NCBI RefSeq assembly: GCF_029223865.1
Contig: NZ_CP119520.1
Span: 3,348,001-3,412,000 of the forward strand
Length of the DNA: 64,000 nt
Direction of reading: 5' to 3'
Source: Telluria mixta
GTDB lineage: Bacteria > Pseudomonadota > Gammaproteobacteria > Burkholderiales > Burkholderiaceae_D
Shown here: in pieces, positions 49,869-58,957 of the stretch
How positions within the stretch are numbered: the stretch's first letter is position 1
Layout: the number at the start of each line of letters is the position of its first letter
Position numbers and translations under genes: made by a program
The notes under the pieces: generated by a model
Database searches by the model: none
Told to the model about the DNA's origin: nothing
Seen by the model: only the letters and a program-made list of their open reading frames with translations

Positions 49869-50909
49869 ATGATGAGGTTATTAAAAGAATTGCATGCAGC
49901 GCGGCGCCCAGGCGCCAGCCGGCCACGCATCGCCCTGGTATCGGACGCATTGACGCAGTCCAGCCTCGAGGCGGAGTGCGACGTCATCACGGTTACGCCC
50001 CGCAATCATAAATTCGCGCTCAAGTATGGCCGGCCCGACCTGTTGCTGGTGGAGTCCGCGTGGCAGGGCCATGCGAACAAGTGGAAGTTTCGCATCGCAG
50101 CCTACCCGGATCATCCCCGGCGTTCCAACGTCACCCTCGCCGAACTGGTCACCCGTGCGCGCGACGCGGGTATCCCGACTGTGTTCTGGAACAAGGAAGA
50201 CGGCGTGCATTTCGACCGGTTCATCGACAGTGCGCGCCTGTTCGATCATGTGTTCACGGTCGATGAGAACTGCGTCGCGCGCTACCGCGCCGTGCTGGCG
50301 CCCGAGGCCACGGTCGATACGTTGCTGTTTGCGGTCCAGCCGGATACGCACAGCTTTACTGGATTCGATTTCAAATACATGCGCAGCAATTTCGTGGGCA
50401 GCTACAGCCACCACATTCACGACCGCCGCCGCTGCTGGCAGGACATGTTCTTCGGCGTGGCTACGCAGACCGGTCTGGGCGTGACGGCGGTGGACCGCAA
50501 TTCCGGTCGCAAGGCGGCCCATTACCGTTATCCGCAACTGCCCAATTTCGAGGTATTGCCCGCCGTGATCCACGCCCAGACGGCGCAGATCTACAAGGAC
50601 TACCTGGTCTCGCTGAACGTCAACACCATCGAAGATTCGGCAACAATGTTTTCGCGCCGCCTGGTGGAAATCCTGGCTTGCGGCGGCATCGCCGTGACCA
50701 ATCCGAGTCCGGCGGTAACCCGCTATTTCCAGGATTATTGCCATGTCCTGCACACAGCCGACGAGGCGCACGAACTGTTCGACCGCCTCCGGCACGGTCC
50801 CGACGCGCAGGATCTCGAGCGGGCCCGGGCCGGTGCCGAGTACGTTCTTCGCGAGCATACCTGGGCGCATCGTCTCGACGAAATCATGGCCGTGATAGGA
50901 CGACGATGA
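49869..50909 (+). CDS. Glycosyltransferase, CgeB-like, paralogue of a module in the 2000-residue protein
   Basis: About 346 residues. The start at 49869 is chosen for AAGGA 9 nt upstream; ATG 49860 in the same frame is too close to it. It matches residues about 942-1255 of the large protein along its length: LLLVESAWQGH versus LLFIESAWRGK, IPTVFWNKEDGVHFD versus VPTVFWNKEDPVHFE, and MFSRRLVEILACGGIAVTN versus MFARRVFELMASNTITVSN. It probably transfers a sugar in the cytoplasm during capsule synthesis. Its stop overlaps the kpsC start (ATGA), so it is coupled to linker synthesis. Confidence 0.8.
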   Translation: MMRLLKELHAARRPGASRPRIALVSDALTQSSLEAECDVITVTPRNHKFALKYGRPDLLLVESAWQGHANKWKFRIAAYPDHPRRSNVTLAELVTRARDAGIPTVFWNKEDGVHFDRFIDSARLFDHVFTVDENCVARYRAVLAPEATVDTLLFAVQPDTHSFTGFDFKYMRSNFVGSYSHHIHDRRRCWQDMFFGVATQTGLGVTAVDRNSGRKAAHYRYPQLPNFEVLPAVIHAQTAQIYKDYLVSLNVNTIEDSATMFSRRLVEILACGGIAVTNPSPAVTRYFQDYCHVLHTADEAHELFDRLRHGPDAQDLERARAGAEYVLREHTWAHRLDEIMAVIGRR

Positions 50910-52984
50910 CCCATTCCGCCGTTCGCATACCCATCTGGAACCATGGTCTGTGGCGCCAGGCCCATCTGGCAAGGTTCCTGGATCGCCCGATCAAGGTCGC
51001 ACTGCTGCCTTCGCGTTCCGCCGAGCAGGGCGCATGGCTGTGCTGGGGCGCCAAGCCGAGCGCGCGCCGCACGGCCTGGTATGCCGTGCGCTCGAACGAG
51101 CCTTTGCTGCGCCTGGAGGACGGCTTCCTGCGCTCGTGCGGCCTGGGCGTCGACGGGCATCCGCCGTTGGCGCTGGTCGTCGACGACCTCGGCATTTACT
51201 ACGATGCTACCCGGCCTTCGCGCCTGGAAGCATTGATTGCGTCGTCCGATCCGGAGCCAGATGCACTGGCACAGGCGCGCCGCGCGATCGGGCTGATCCG
51301 GCGTCATCGCTTGTCGAAGTACAACCATGCGCCCGAACTGGCGCTGCCGCCGCTCGCGCCCGGACGCCAGACGCGTGTGCTCGTCATCGACCAGACCCTG
51401 GGCGACGTGTCGGTGCGCCTGGGCGGCGCCGATGCAGACGTATTTGCCGCCATGCTGCGTGCCGCGCTGGCGGAAAACCCCGACGCCGAAATCTGGATCA
51501 AGACCCATCCCGACGTCGTGAGCGGGAAAAAGCGCGGCTACTTGGACGCGCCGCGGCTGGCCGACGCCGATCCGCGTATCCGCCTCATGGCCGACGACGT
51601 CTCGCCGTTGATGCTACTGGAACAGGTCGACAAGGTGTACGCGGTCACGTCGCAAATGGGTTTCGAGGCCCTCATGCTGGACAAGCCCGTCGTGTGCTTC
51701 GGGCTGCCGTGGTATGCGGGCTGGGGCCTGACCGACGACCGCAGCGCGGCGTTGGCGACCGTGCGGCCCCGTCGCATGCACCCGCGGACGGTGGAGCAGT
51801 TGTTCGACGCGGCGTATCTGCGTTATTCGCGCTACATCGATCCATTGACGGGAAAGGCAGGCACGATTTTCGACGTGATCGAATGGCTGGCGCGCAACAA
51901 GGCGCTGAACGACCAGACACGGGGCACGCTCTACTGCGTGGGCATGAGCATGTGGAAACGTGCCGTCGTGCGCCCATTCCTGACCAGCCCGTCATCGCGG
52001 CTGCATTTCGTGCGCTCGCCCGCGGCGCTGGCCCGGCGCGCACTGGCGCCGGACAGTCGGATCGTGGTGTGGGGCATCAAGCATGAGGCCGCCCTTGCCG
52101 CGCTGGCGGCGCAGCGCCGGCTGCCGGTGTGGCGGATGGAGGACGGATTTCTGCGCTCGGTTGGCCTGGGTTCCGACCTGTTTCGGCCGGTATCTCTTGT
52201 TGTGGACCAGTCCGGCATGTATTACGATCCCGCGTCGGGAAGCATGCTCGAGCGCATCATCGCGACCCAGCAGCTCGATGTCGGGGACCTGGAGCGCGCC
52301 AGGTGTTTCCGGCGAGACTACGTGAAGCTCAAGCTGAGCAAGTACAATCTGAGCCGTTCGGGCCTGAACATCGACAGCGGCGGACGCAAGGTCCTGCTCG
52401 TGCCCGGACAGGTCGAGGACGATGCGTCGATCCGGCGCGGCTCGCCGGTCGTACGCAGCAACCTGGACCTGCTGCGCGCGGTGCGCGCAGCCAATCCCGA
52501 CGCCTGCATCCTCTACAAGGCCCATCCGGACGTCGTGGCGGGTAATCGCCAGGGCGCGGTGCCGCCCGAGGAACTCGCGGCGCTGGCCGATCAGTGCGTG
52601 AACGATGCCAATATCATCGACTGCATCCTAGCGGCCGATGAAGTTCACACCATGACGTCCCTGTCCGGCTTCGAAGCACTCCTGCACGGGCGCATGGTGC
52701 ATTGCTACGGGGGGCCGTTCTATGCCGGCTGGGGACTGACCGTCGATCATTATCCCTTGCCCGCGCGCCAGCGTCGGGTTGACCTCGATGCGCTGGTATT
52801 CGCGGTGATGCTGACCTATCCGCGTTATGTACTGCCCGGGGGGCAGGGCTTCGCGTCCGCGGAGCAGGTGATGCATTTCCTGGTGGCACAGGCGGCCGGT
52901 ACCCAGGTGTCGGCCGGTAGTCATTGGGTTGGCCGTCGGGCGCGCAAGGTCAAAGCATTGATTGAGTTGCTGCGAGGCAGGTAG
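50906..52984 (+). CDS. kpsC: Capsule beta-Kdo transferase KpsC
   Basis: 692 residues, two tandem homologous modules (about 1-340 and 345-680), the normal KpsC plan. Each module has a copy of the motif LRLEDGFLRSCGLG / WRMEDGFLRSVGLG, a SKYN segment, KTHPDVVSG / KAHPDVVAG, and a TSQMGFEAL / TSLSGFEAL...FYAGWGLT ending. KpsC alternately adds beta-2,4- and beta-2,7-linked Kdo to the lyso-phosphatidylglycerol anchor, extending the linker begun by KpsS. The ATG at 50906 overlaps the previous stop; the longer open frame from 50678 is not used. Confidence 0.94.
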   Translation: MTHSAVRIPIWNHGLWRQAHLARFLDRPIKVALLPSRSAEQGAWLCWGAKPSARRTAWYAVRSNEPLLRLEDGFLRSCGLGVDGHPPLALVVDDLGIYYDATRPSRLEALIASSDPEPDALAQARRAIGLIRRHRLSKYNHAPELALPPLAPGRQTRVLVIDQTLGDVSVRLGGADADVFAAMLRAALAENPDAEIWIKTHPDVVSGKKRGYLDAPRLADADPRIRLMADDVSPLMLLEQVDKVYAVTSQMGFEALMLDKPVVCFGLPWYAGWGLTDDRSAALATVRPRRMHPRTVEQLFDAAYLRYSRYIDPLTGKAGTIFDVIEWLARNKALNDQTRGTLYCVGMSMWKRAVVRPFLTSPSSRLHFVRSPAALARRALAPDSRIVVWGIKHEAALAALAAQRRLPVWRMEDGFLRSVGLGSDLFRPVSLVVDQSGMYYDPASGSMLERIIATQQLDVGDLERARCFRRDYVKLKLSKYNLSRSGLNIDSGGRKVLLVPGQVEDDASIRRGSPVVRSNLDLLRAVRAANPDACILYKAHPDVVAGNRQGAVPPEELAALADQCVNDANIIDCILAADEVHTMTSLSGFEALLHGRMVHCYGGPFYAGWGLTVDHYPLPARQRRVDLDALVFAVMLTYPRYVLPGGQGFASAEQVMHFLVAQAAGTQVSAGSHWVGRRARKVKALIELLRGR

Positions 52985-53135
52985 GGCGTCTCGATAGCAT
53001 GTGCCTTTGTCGATCAGCATCGCCTGGTATGTACTAGTGTTGCAGGTTAGACACATTCAAGATTTTTTTGTTGCATCGCGTCAGTTTTTTTCAAGATTGT
53101 GACATTTTGCAATGTTTCGCAGCAAACCGGTTGAT

Positions 53136-53141
53136 TATAAT
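53136..53141 (+). promoter_or_regulatory. Putative -10 element of kpsS
   Basis: A perfect TATAAT 42 bp upstream of the kpsS ATG, within the 198-bp gap after kpsC. No good -35 lies 16-18 bp upstream. It suggests kpsS can be transcribed separately from kpsC. Confidence 0.4.
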
Positions 53142-53182
53142 CATGGGTTCGGTTACCTGCACTGTTCTATTGCGAATCTGGC

Positions 53183-54535
53183 ATGAATGCTCGTCTTGAC
53201 GCCAGCCAACTGGCGCGTTACCGGAATGGCGATTACAGCGTTCCCGGTTATTACAATCTCCTGCAATGCACCCGTGTCCTGATGCTGCAAGGACCGATGG
53301 GAACATTTTTCAATCGCGTCGCCGCCTGGTTGAACGATCAGGATATTGCTGTCAAGAAAATAAATTTCAGCGGCGGGGATTGGCTGTTCCATCGCAAGCT
53401 CGATGCGGTCGACTACAAGGGCGAACTGGCCGAGTTTCCGCTGTTCCTGCGTGACTTCCTGCTCGAGCACGACATCGACGGCATCGTCTGCTTCGGCGAC
53501 TGCCGCCACTATCACGCCGCCGCCAAGCCGGTGGCGGATGCGCTTGGCGTGCCATTCTTCGTGTTTGAAGAGGGCTATGTGCGCCCCGACTACATCACGC
53601 TGGAATGCGGTGGCGTGAACGCCTATTCGTCGATGCCGCGTAGTTCCGCTTTTTATCAAGCATTGCCGGATGTCGATCTTGCCCGGCCGCAACCGGCCAA
53701 CCCGCGCTTCGGCCGGGCGGCCTGGGCCTCCATGTTCTACTATGCGAGCAGCCGGGTTCTTAAGCCGTTGTACCCGCATTACGAGCATCACAAGATTCTT
53801 TCGGTGCGCTACGAGGCGCGCAACTGGTGCCGTTCGTGGGTGCGCAAGCACCTCAATCGCTGGCGCGACAAGCCGGTGATCGAACGCATCTTGAGCGAGC
53901 ACGACGGCAAATACTTCGCCGTGGCGCTGCAGGTGTACAACGACAGCCAGATCAGGTCGCATAGCCATTACGCCGACGTGCGCGACTTCATCCGCGAAGT
54001 GGTGGCGTCGTTTGCCGCCAGCGCGCACGAGGATCACCATCTCGTGTTCAAGCATCACCCGATGGACCGCGGCCAGCGCGACTATCGCCGGCTGCTGAAT
54101 ACCCTGTGCGACGAGCTCGGTATCACCGGCCGAGTGCATTACGTGCACGACGTGCACCTGCCGACGCTGCTGCGCCGTTCGCGCGGCGTGGTGACGATCA
54201 ACAGCACCGTCGGCCTCTCGGCGCTGTATCACGACAAACCCCTGAAGGTGATGGGGCGCGCGATGTACGATATGGAAGGCTTGACCTACCAAGGCGATCT
54301 GAACCAGTTTTGGACTGCGGCGCCGGCATTCGACCGCAGCCTGTGGCGCCGTTTCCGCGCATACATGATCAGCCAGACCCAGTTGAACGGTGCGTTCTAC
54401 GGCCGCGATTTCCAGAGCCTGCTGGGTGCGGAGTCGCCGGGCGCCAAGGAAAATTTGTCGACTCCGCTGGAGATCGACGCTGTCGCTCCGAAGGTCGATC
54501 TGCGCAAACGCAACCTGAAGCAGGTTGCGGTCTGA
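53183..54535 (+). CDS. kpsS: Capsule Kdo transferase KpsS
   Basis: 450 residues, related along its length to KpsS/LipB. RVLMLQGPMGTFFNRVAAWL at the N-terminus, VFEEGYVRPDYITLE near residue 130, VFKHHPMDRGQRDY near 290, and INSTVGLSALYHDKPLKVMG near 335 are family motifs. KpsS adds the first Kdo to the lysophospholipid anchor; KpsC then extends it. It starts 198 bp after kpsC with its own -10-like site and converges on pagP with 10 bp between the stops. Confidence 0.94.
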   Translation: MNARLDASQLARYRNGDYSVPGYYNLLQCTRVLMLQGPMGTFFNRVAAWLNDQDIAVKKINFSGGDWLFHRKLDAVDYKGELAEFPLFLRDFLLEHDIDGIVCFGDCRHYHAAAKPVADALGVPFFVFEEGYVRPDYITLECGGVNAYSSMPRSSAFYQALPDVDLARPQPANPRFGRAAWASMFYYASSRVLKPLYPHYEHHKILSVRYEARNWCRSWVRKHLNRWRDKPVIERILSEHDGKYFAVALQVYNDSQIRSHSHYADVRDFIREVVASFAASAHEDHHLVFKHHPMDRGQRDYRRLLNTLCDELGITGRVHYVHDVHLPTLLRRSRGVVTINSTVGLSALYHDKPLKVMGRAMYDMEGLTYQGDLNQFWTAAPAFDRSLWRRFRAYMISQTQLNGAFYGRDFQSLLGAESPGAKENLSTPLEIDAVAPKVDLRKRNLKQVAV

Positions 54536-54545
54536 TCTCGCGTTT

Positions 54546-55142
54546 TCACATCGAAAACTTCAACACCAGCGACAGCACGTTTCCTTTCTTTTTGAACATC
54601 GCAAGACGCGGCACGTAAGTGGCGAGTAACTGTGCCGAGCGGCCGCCAATCGAAGCAATCGGCAGCACGGCGGGAAAGGGGCGGCCGTCATGCCAGTCGT
54701 GGCGCCGAATGACCAGGGCGCTGAGCCCGATGCCATACTCCAGGCCGCCCTGCGACTTCAGCGGGAACATCCACTGGTACGCGTAGCCGGCCATCCATTG
54801 CGGCCGCTCGTTCGAATCGCGGATGCCCAGCACAAAGATGGCGGACTCATTGCCGCGCTCGTCGCGCAGGCTCCTCCCCAAGCCGCCACCCAAGGTCATT
54901 TCGTTAATCTTGCGCAGTTGGGCCTTGCTGTAGGTGGCACGGTCATGATATGCGTAACCTGAGAAGTAGAGATCCCAGCGCAAGGCCTTCGGCGTGTCCT
55001 CATCCAGTCTCAATGTCCGCATGAGGGGCTCGTCCGCCGGATCGGCGACGTCATCGTCCGCCCGGCAGGAGATGGCGGTTGCCAGGGTTAGCAGAAGCAA
55101 TGCTCTGATGCCGTAATGGCGTGTCGTAGCGGGCGTGTGCAT
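54546..55142 (-). CDS. pagP: Lipid A palmitoyltransferase PagP
   Basis: 198 residues from ATG 55142, which gives an N-terminal signal peptide (ALLLLTLATAIS). The outer-membrane barrel matches PagP, with the catalytic residues of E. coli (H33, D76, S77) conserved as H66 in YHDRATYS and D109-S110 in LGIRDS. LPIASIGG and the C-terminal KGNVLSLVLKFSM also match. It transfers palmitate from phospholipids to lipid A and increases resistance to cationic peptides. It is divergent from flhB and convergent with kpsS; no clear ribosome site is visible. Confidence 0.9.
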   Translation of the reverse strand: MHTPATTRHYGIRALLLLTLATAISCRADDDVADPADEPLMRTLRLDEDTPKALRWDLYFSGYAYHDRATYSKAQLRKINEMTLGGGLGRSLRDERGNESAIFVLGIRDSNERPQWMAGYAYQWMFPLKSQGGLEYGIGLSALVIRRHDWHDGRPFPAVLPIASIGGRSAQLLATYVPRLAMFKKKGNVLSLVLKFSM

Positions 55143-55337
55143 GGTGTTTTCGAATAAGAAATTGCTGAGCGGCCTCGGAATCAGTATCGAAAAACGGTTC
55201 TTCCTCTTACTCGTCTTTCCGCAAGCTTGGTGTTCGCCGAGCCCGCCAATTCGCCTATCCATGACAGGTGCCAAGGAGTCGTGTGACGTTGCCCGCATTT
55301 GGCGTATTTTTTGTTCCCTGTTCCCTGTATGGCCTCG

Positions 55338-55368
55338 AGGCAAAACGAGCCATAATGGCGTTTTGCCT
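55338..55368. promoter_or_regulatory. Long dyad between pagP and flhB
   Basis: Perfect 10-bp arms AGGCAAAACG (55338-55347) and CGTTTTGCCT (55359-55368). The loop continues the symmetry (CCAT and ATGG), giving about 14 paired positions with a 2-base bulge. It ends 28 bp before the flhB start. It could be an operator for the divergent pair, or a hairpin in the flhB leader. Confidence 0.5.
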
Positions 55369-55396
55369 GGGCAGGCGTTAACGACAGGAACTTCGG

Positions 55397-56566
55397 ATGG
55401 CAGAAGACAGCGACGCAGAACGGACCGAACCAGCATCAGAGAAACGGCTGAGGCAGGCTCGCGAAGACGGCGATATTCCCCGTTCGCGCGAAGTCGCCAC
55501 GTTCACCGTGCTGATGACGGCCGGCGCCGGCCTGTGGATGCTGGGTGGCGGCCTCATCAACAAGCTGTCCGCCGTGCTGGAGCGCGGGCTGTCGCTCGAC
55601 CGCGAGCAGATCTACAACCCGAACGTGCTGGTCGAGCGCATCCTCGCCGACGTGGTCGGCGTGCTGCTGGCCTGCCTGCCGCTGGCGGGCGCCGTCATGC
55701 TCATGATGCTGGCGTCGCCCATGCTGATCGGCGGCTGGAACTTCAGCGCCAAGGCATTCACGCCCAATTTCGGCAAGCTCAATCCGATGCGCGGCCTGGG
55801 CAACATGGTGTCGACCAATGCCCTCGTCGAGCTGCTCAAGGCCGTCGCCAAGACGCTGCTCGTCGGCGCGGTCGCGTGGTTCGTCGTGATGAGCCAGAAG
55901 GATGCCGTGATCGGCCTCGTCACCGAACCGTTCGGCACGGCCGCGCCGCACCTGGGCAGCCTGCTCGCCAAGGCGTTCCTGACGATGGTCGGCGCGCTGG
56001 GCGCCATCGCCATCCTCGATGGTCCGTACCAGATGTGGCATTACGCCGACAAGCTCAAGATGACGCGCCAGGAAGTCATCCAGGAATCGAAGGAATCGGA
56101 CGGCAACCCGCAGATCAAGGGCAAGATCCGCCAGATGCAGCGCGAGATGGCACAGAAGCGCATGATGTCCAACGTCCCGACCGCCGACGTGGTCGTGACC
56201 AACCCGACCCACTTCGCCGTCGCCCTGAAGTACGCGGACGGGCAGCGGGGCGCGCCGCGCGTCGTGGCCAAGGGTACGGACGAGGTCGCGGCGAAGATCC
56301 GCGAGATCGCGAAGGAAAACAAGGTCGCGATGCTGGAAGCGCCGGCGCTCGCCCGTGCGCTGTACAAGCACACGGAGATCGACGACGAGATTCCGGAAGC
56401 CCTGTACTCGGCCGTGGCCGAAGTGCTGGCCTACGTCTACCAGCTGCGCGCCTACAGCAAGGGGACGCTCGACCAGTATCCGGACCGTCCGAAGAAACTG
56501 CCGGTCCCGCCGGAGATGGACCCGTTCAACCCCGCGTCGCAGAAGCCGGACGAACCACGTCATTGA
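55397..56566 (+). CDS. flhB: Flagellar export switch protein FlhB
   Basis: 389 residues. Four membrane helices in the first 210 residues (MAEDSDAERTEPASEKRL is the normal start), then the cytoplasmic domain with the self-cleavage site N269-P270-T271-H272, numbered as in E. coli. Cleavage there switches the type III export gate from rod/hook to filament substrates. It is followed by flhA, as in other Burkholderiales, with an 86-bp gap. AGGA lies 7 nt upstream of the ATG. Confidence 0.97.
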   Translation: MAEDSDAERTEPASEKRLRQAREDGDIPRSREVATFTVLMTAGAGLWMLGGGLINKLSAVLERGLSLDREQIYNPNVLVERILADVVGVLLACLPLAGAVMLMMLASPMLIGGWNFSAKAFTPNFGKLNPMRGLGNMVSTNALVELLKAVAKTLLVGAVAWFVVMSQKDAVIGLVTEPFGTAAPHLGSLLAKAFLTMVGALGAIAILDGPYQMWHYADKLKMTRQEVIQESKESDGNPQIKGKIRQMQREMAQKRMMSNVPTADVVVTNPTHFAVALKYADGQRGAPRVVAKGTDEVAAKIREIAKENKVAMLEAPALARALYKHTEIDDEIPEALYSAVAEVLAYVYQLRAYSKGTLDQYPDRPKKLPVPPEMDPFNPASQKPDEPRH

Positions 56567-56652
56567 AATACGGCGGTTTTTCCCGTCTCCTTCCTGCATA
56601 GTTTCCGTCAGGCATCAGGAATAATGGCGTATCCCTGAATGATGGAGTACGC

Positions 56653-58782
56653 ATGAACGGTTTCAGACTGCCTGGCTGGCTGCAAAAGATCGGTGCCCGC
56701 GGTAACGCGCTGGCCGCGCCGATCCTGATCATCCTGCTGCTGGCAATGATGATCCTGCCGTTGCCGGCATTCGCGCTCGACCTGTTCTTCAGCTTTAACA
56801 TCGCGATGTCCGTGATCGTGCTGCTGACGGCGTTGTACACGGTCAAGCCGCTCGATTTCATGGCCTTCCCGGCCGTGCTGCTCGTGACGACCATGCTGCG
56901 CCTGTCGCTGAACGTGGCGTCCACGCGCGTCGTGCTGACCGAGGGCCACACGGGCGGCGCCGCGGCCGGCAAGGTGATCGAAGCGTTCGGCCACTTCCTG
57001 ATCGGCGGCAACTACACGGTCGGTCTCGTCGTCTTCATCATTCTCACCATCATCAACTTCACCGTCGTCACCAAGGGCGCGGGCCGTATCGCCGAGGTGG
57101 GCGCACGCTTCGCCCTGGACGCGATGCCCGGCAAGCAGATGGCGATCGACGCCGACCTGAACGCCGGCCTGATCGGCGAACAGGACGCCAAGCGCCGCCG
57201 CTCCGAAGTGTCGATGGAAGCCGAGTTCTACGGCGCAATGGACGGTGCGTCGAAGTACGTTCGCGGCGACGCCGTGGCCGGCATCCTGGTCACCGTGATC
57301 AACGTCGTCGGCGGCCTGATCGTCGGTATGGTCCAGCACGACATGGCCTTCGGCGACGCCATCAAGAACTACACGCTGCTGGCCATCGGCGACGGCCTCG
57401 TCGCGCAGATCCCGTCGCTGATCATCTCGATCGCGGCCGGTATGGTCGTCTCGCGCGTGGCCAGCGACAAGGACGTGGGTTCCCAGGTCGTCGGCCAGCT
57501 GTTCGCGAAACCGGAAGTCATGTACATCACGGGCGGCATCATCGGCGGCATGGGCCTGATCCCGGGCATGCCGAACCTCGTGTTCCTGCTGCTGGGCAGC
57601 ACGCTGTTCGGTGGCGGCTATCTGCTCGAAAAGCGGCGCAAGAACATGCCGCCGGAGGAGTTGCAGGGCGGTGCCGGTGGTGCGGGGCCGGCGGGCACGC
57701 CCGGCGGCGGCGGGGCGGCGGCGACCACGCCCGCCGAGCAGGAAGAGGCGAGCTGGCAGGATGTCATGCCGGTCGACACGCTCGGCCTGGAAGTGGGCTA
57801 CCGCCTGATCCCGCTCGTCGACAAGACGCAGAACGGCGAGCTGCTCAAGCGCATCAAGGGCATCCGCAAGAAGTTCGCGCAGGAAGTCGGCTTCCTGGCG
57901 CCGCCCGTGCACATCCGCGACAACCTGGAGCTGAAACCGTCGGCCTACCGCATCACGCTGAAGGGCGTCGAAGTGGGCAGCGGCGAGGCGATGAACGGAC
58001 AGTACCTGGCGATCAACCCGGGCATGGCCAGCGGTACACTGCCGGGCCTCGTGACGACGGATCCCGCGTTCGGCCTCCCGGCCGTCTGGATCGACGCCGC
58101 GCTGAAGGACGATGCGCAGAGCATGGGCTATACGGTCGTCGACGCCGGCACGGTCATCGCCACGCACCTGAACCACCTGATCACGACGCATGCGTCGGAA
58201 CTGCTGGGCCGCATGGAAGTGCAGGCCCTGCTGGACCACCTGGCCAAGGATGCACCGAAACTGGTCGAGGACCTGGTGCCAAAGATCGTGTCGCTGTCGA
58301 CCTTGCAGAAAGTGCTGCAGAACTTGCTGCAGGAAGGCGTGCACATCCGCGACATGCGCACGATCATCGAGACGCTGTCCGAGCATGCGGGCAGTACGCA
58401 GGATCCGAACGACCTGACGGCACTGGTCCGCGTGGCGCTGGGCCGCGCCATCGTGCAGCAACTGTTCCCGGGCACAAACGAATTGTCCGTGATGACCCTG
58501 GACAACCGCCTCGAGCGCCTGCTCGTGCAGGCCCTGAACGCGGGCGGCGACGGTACGGGCATCGAGCCGGGCCTGGCCGACACGATCGTCCAGCAGGCGG
58601 CCAATGCTGCTCAGCAGCAAGAAGCGATGGGGCTGACGCCGGTACTGCTCGTGCCGGGCCCGCTACGCACGCTGTTATCGCGCTTCCTGCGTCGTGCATT
58701 GCCGCAGCTGAAAGTGTTGTCGCATTCCGAGATTCCGGAATCGAAGACGATCCGGGTGACCAGCCTCGTGGGTGCGGCGTAA
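56653..58782 (+). CDS. flhA: Flagellar biosynthesis protein FlhA
   Basis: 709 residues. Eight membrane helices in the N-terminal 330 residues and the FHIPEP signature region VTKGAGRIAEVGARFALDA followed by MPGKQMAIDADLNAG. After a Gly/Pro/Ala-rich linker (about 335-365) comes the cytoplasmic ring domain (about 370-709). It is the proton-coupled export gate that docks chaperone-substrate complexes. GGAG lies 5 nt upstream of the start. Confidence 0.97.
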   Translation: MNGFRLPGWLQKIGARGNALAAPILIILLLAMMILPLPAFALDLFFSFNIAMSVIVLLTALYTVKPLDFMAFPAVLLVTTMLRLSLNVASTRVVLTEGHTGGAAAGKVIEAFGHFLIGGNYTVGLVVFIILTIINFTVVTKGAGRIAEVGARFALDAMPGKQMAIDADLNAGLIGEQDAKRRRSEVSMEAEFYGAMDGASKYVRGDAVAGILVTVINVVGGLIVGMVQHDMAFGDAIKNYTLLAIGDGLVAQIPSLIISIAAGMVVSRVASDKDVGSQVVGQLFAKPEVMYITGGIIGGMGLIPGMPNLVFLLLGSTLFGGGYLLEKRRKNMPPEELQGGAGGAGPAGTPGGGGAAATTPAEQEEASWQDVMPVDTLGLEVGYRLIPLVDKTQNGELLKRIKGIRKKFAQEVGFLAPPVHIRDNLELKPSAYRITLKGVEVGSGEAMNGQYLAINPGMASGTLPGLVTTDPAFGLPAVWIDAALKDDAQSMGYTVVDAGTVIATHLNHLITTHASELLGRMEVQALLDHLAKDAPKLVEDLVPKIVSLSTLQKVLQNLLQEGVHIRDMRTIIETLSEHAGSTQDPNDLTALVRVALGRAIVQQLFPGTNELSVMTLDNRLERLLVQALNAGGDGTGIEPGLADTIVQQAANAAQQQEAMGLTPVLLVPGPLRTLLSRFLRRALPQLKVLSHSEIPESKTIRVTSLVGAA

Positions 58783-58957
58783 CCGCTACATCCGGTGGGG
58801 GTAAATAGCTGCCGTGAGGAAATAGGCCTTTTTCCCCTTCCTTTTCCCGTGATGGTTTCCCACTGGCATCGTCAATAATCCTATCTAACAAAAGGGCTCT
58901 GTGCTCTTTACCCCGATAGCGACAACGACAGAAGCCTGCAAGAGCGGAGAAATCAAG

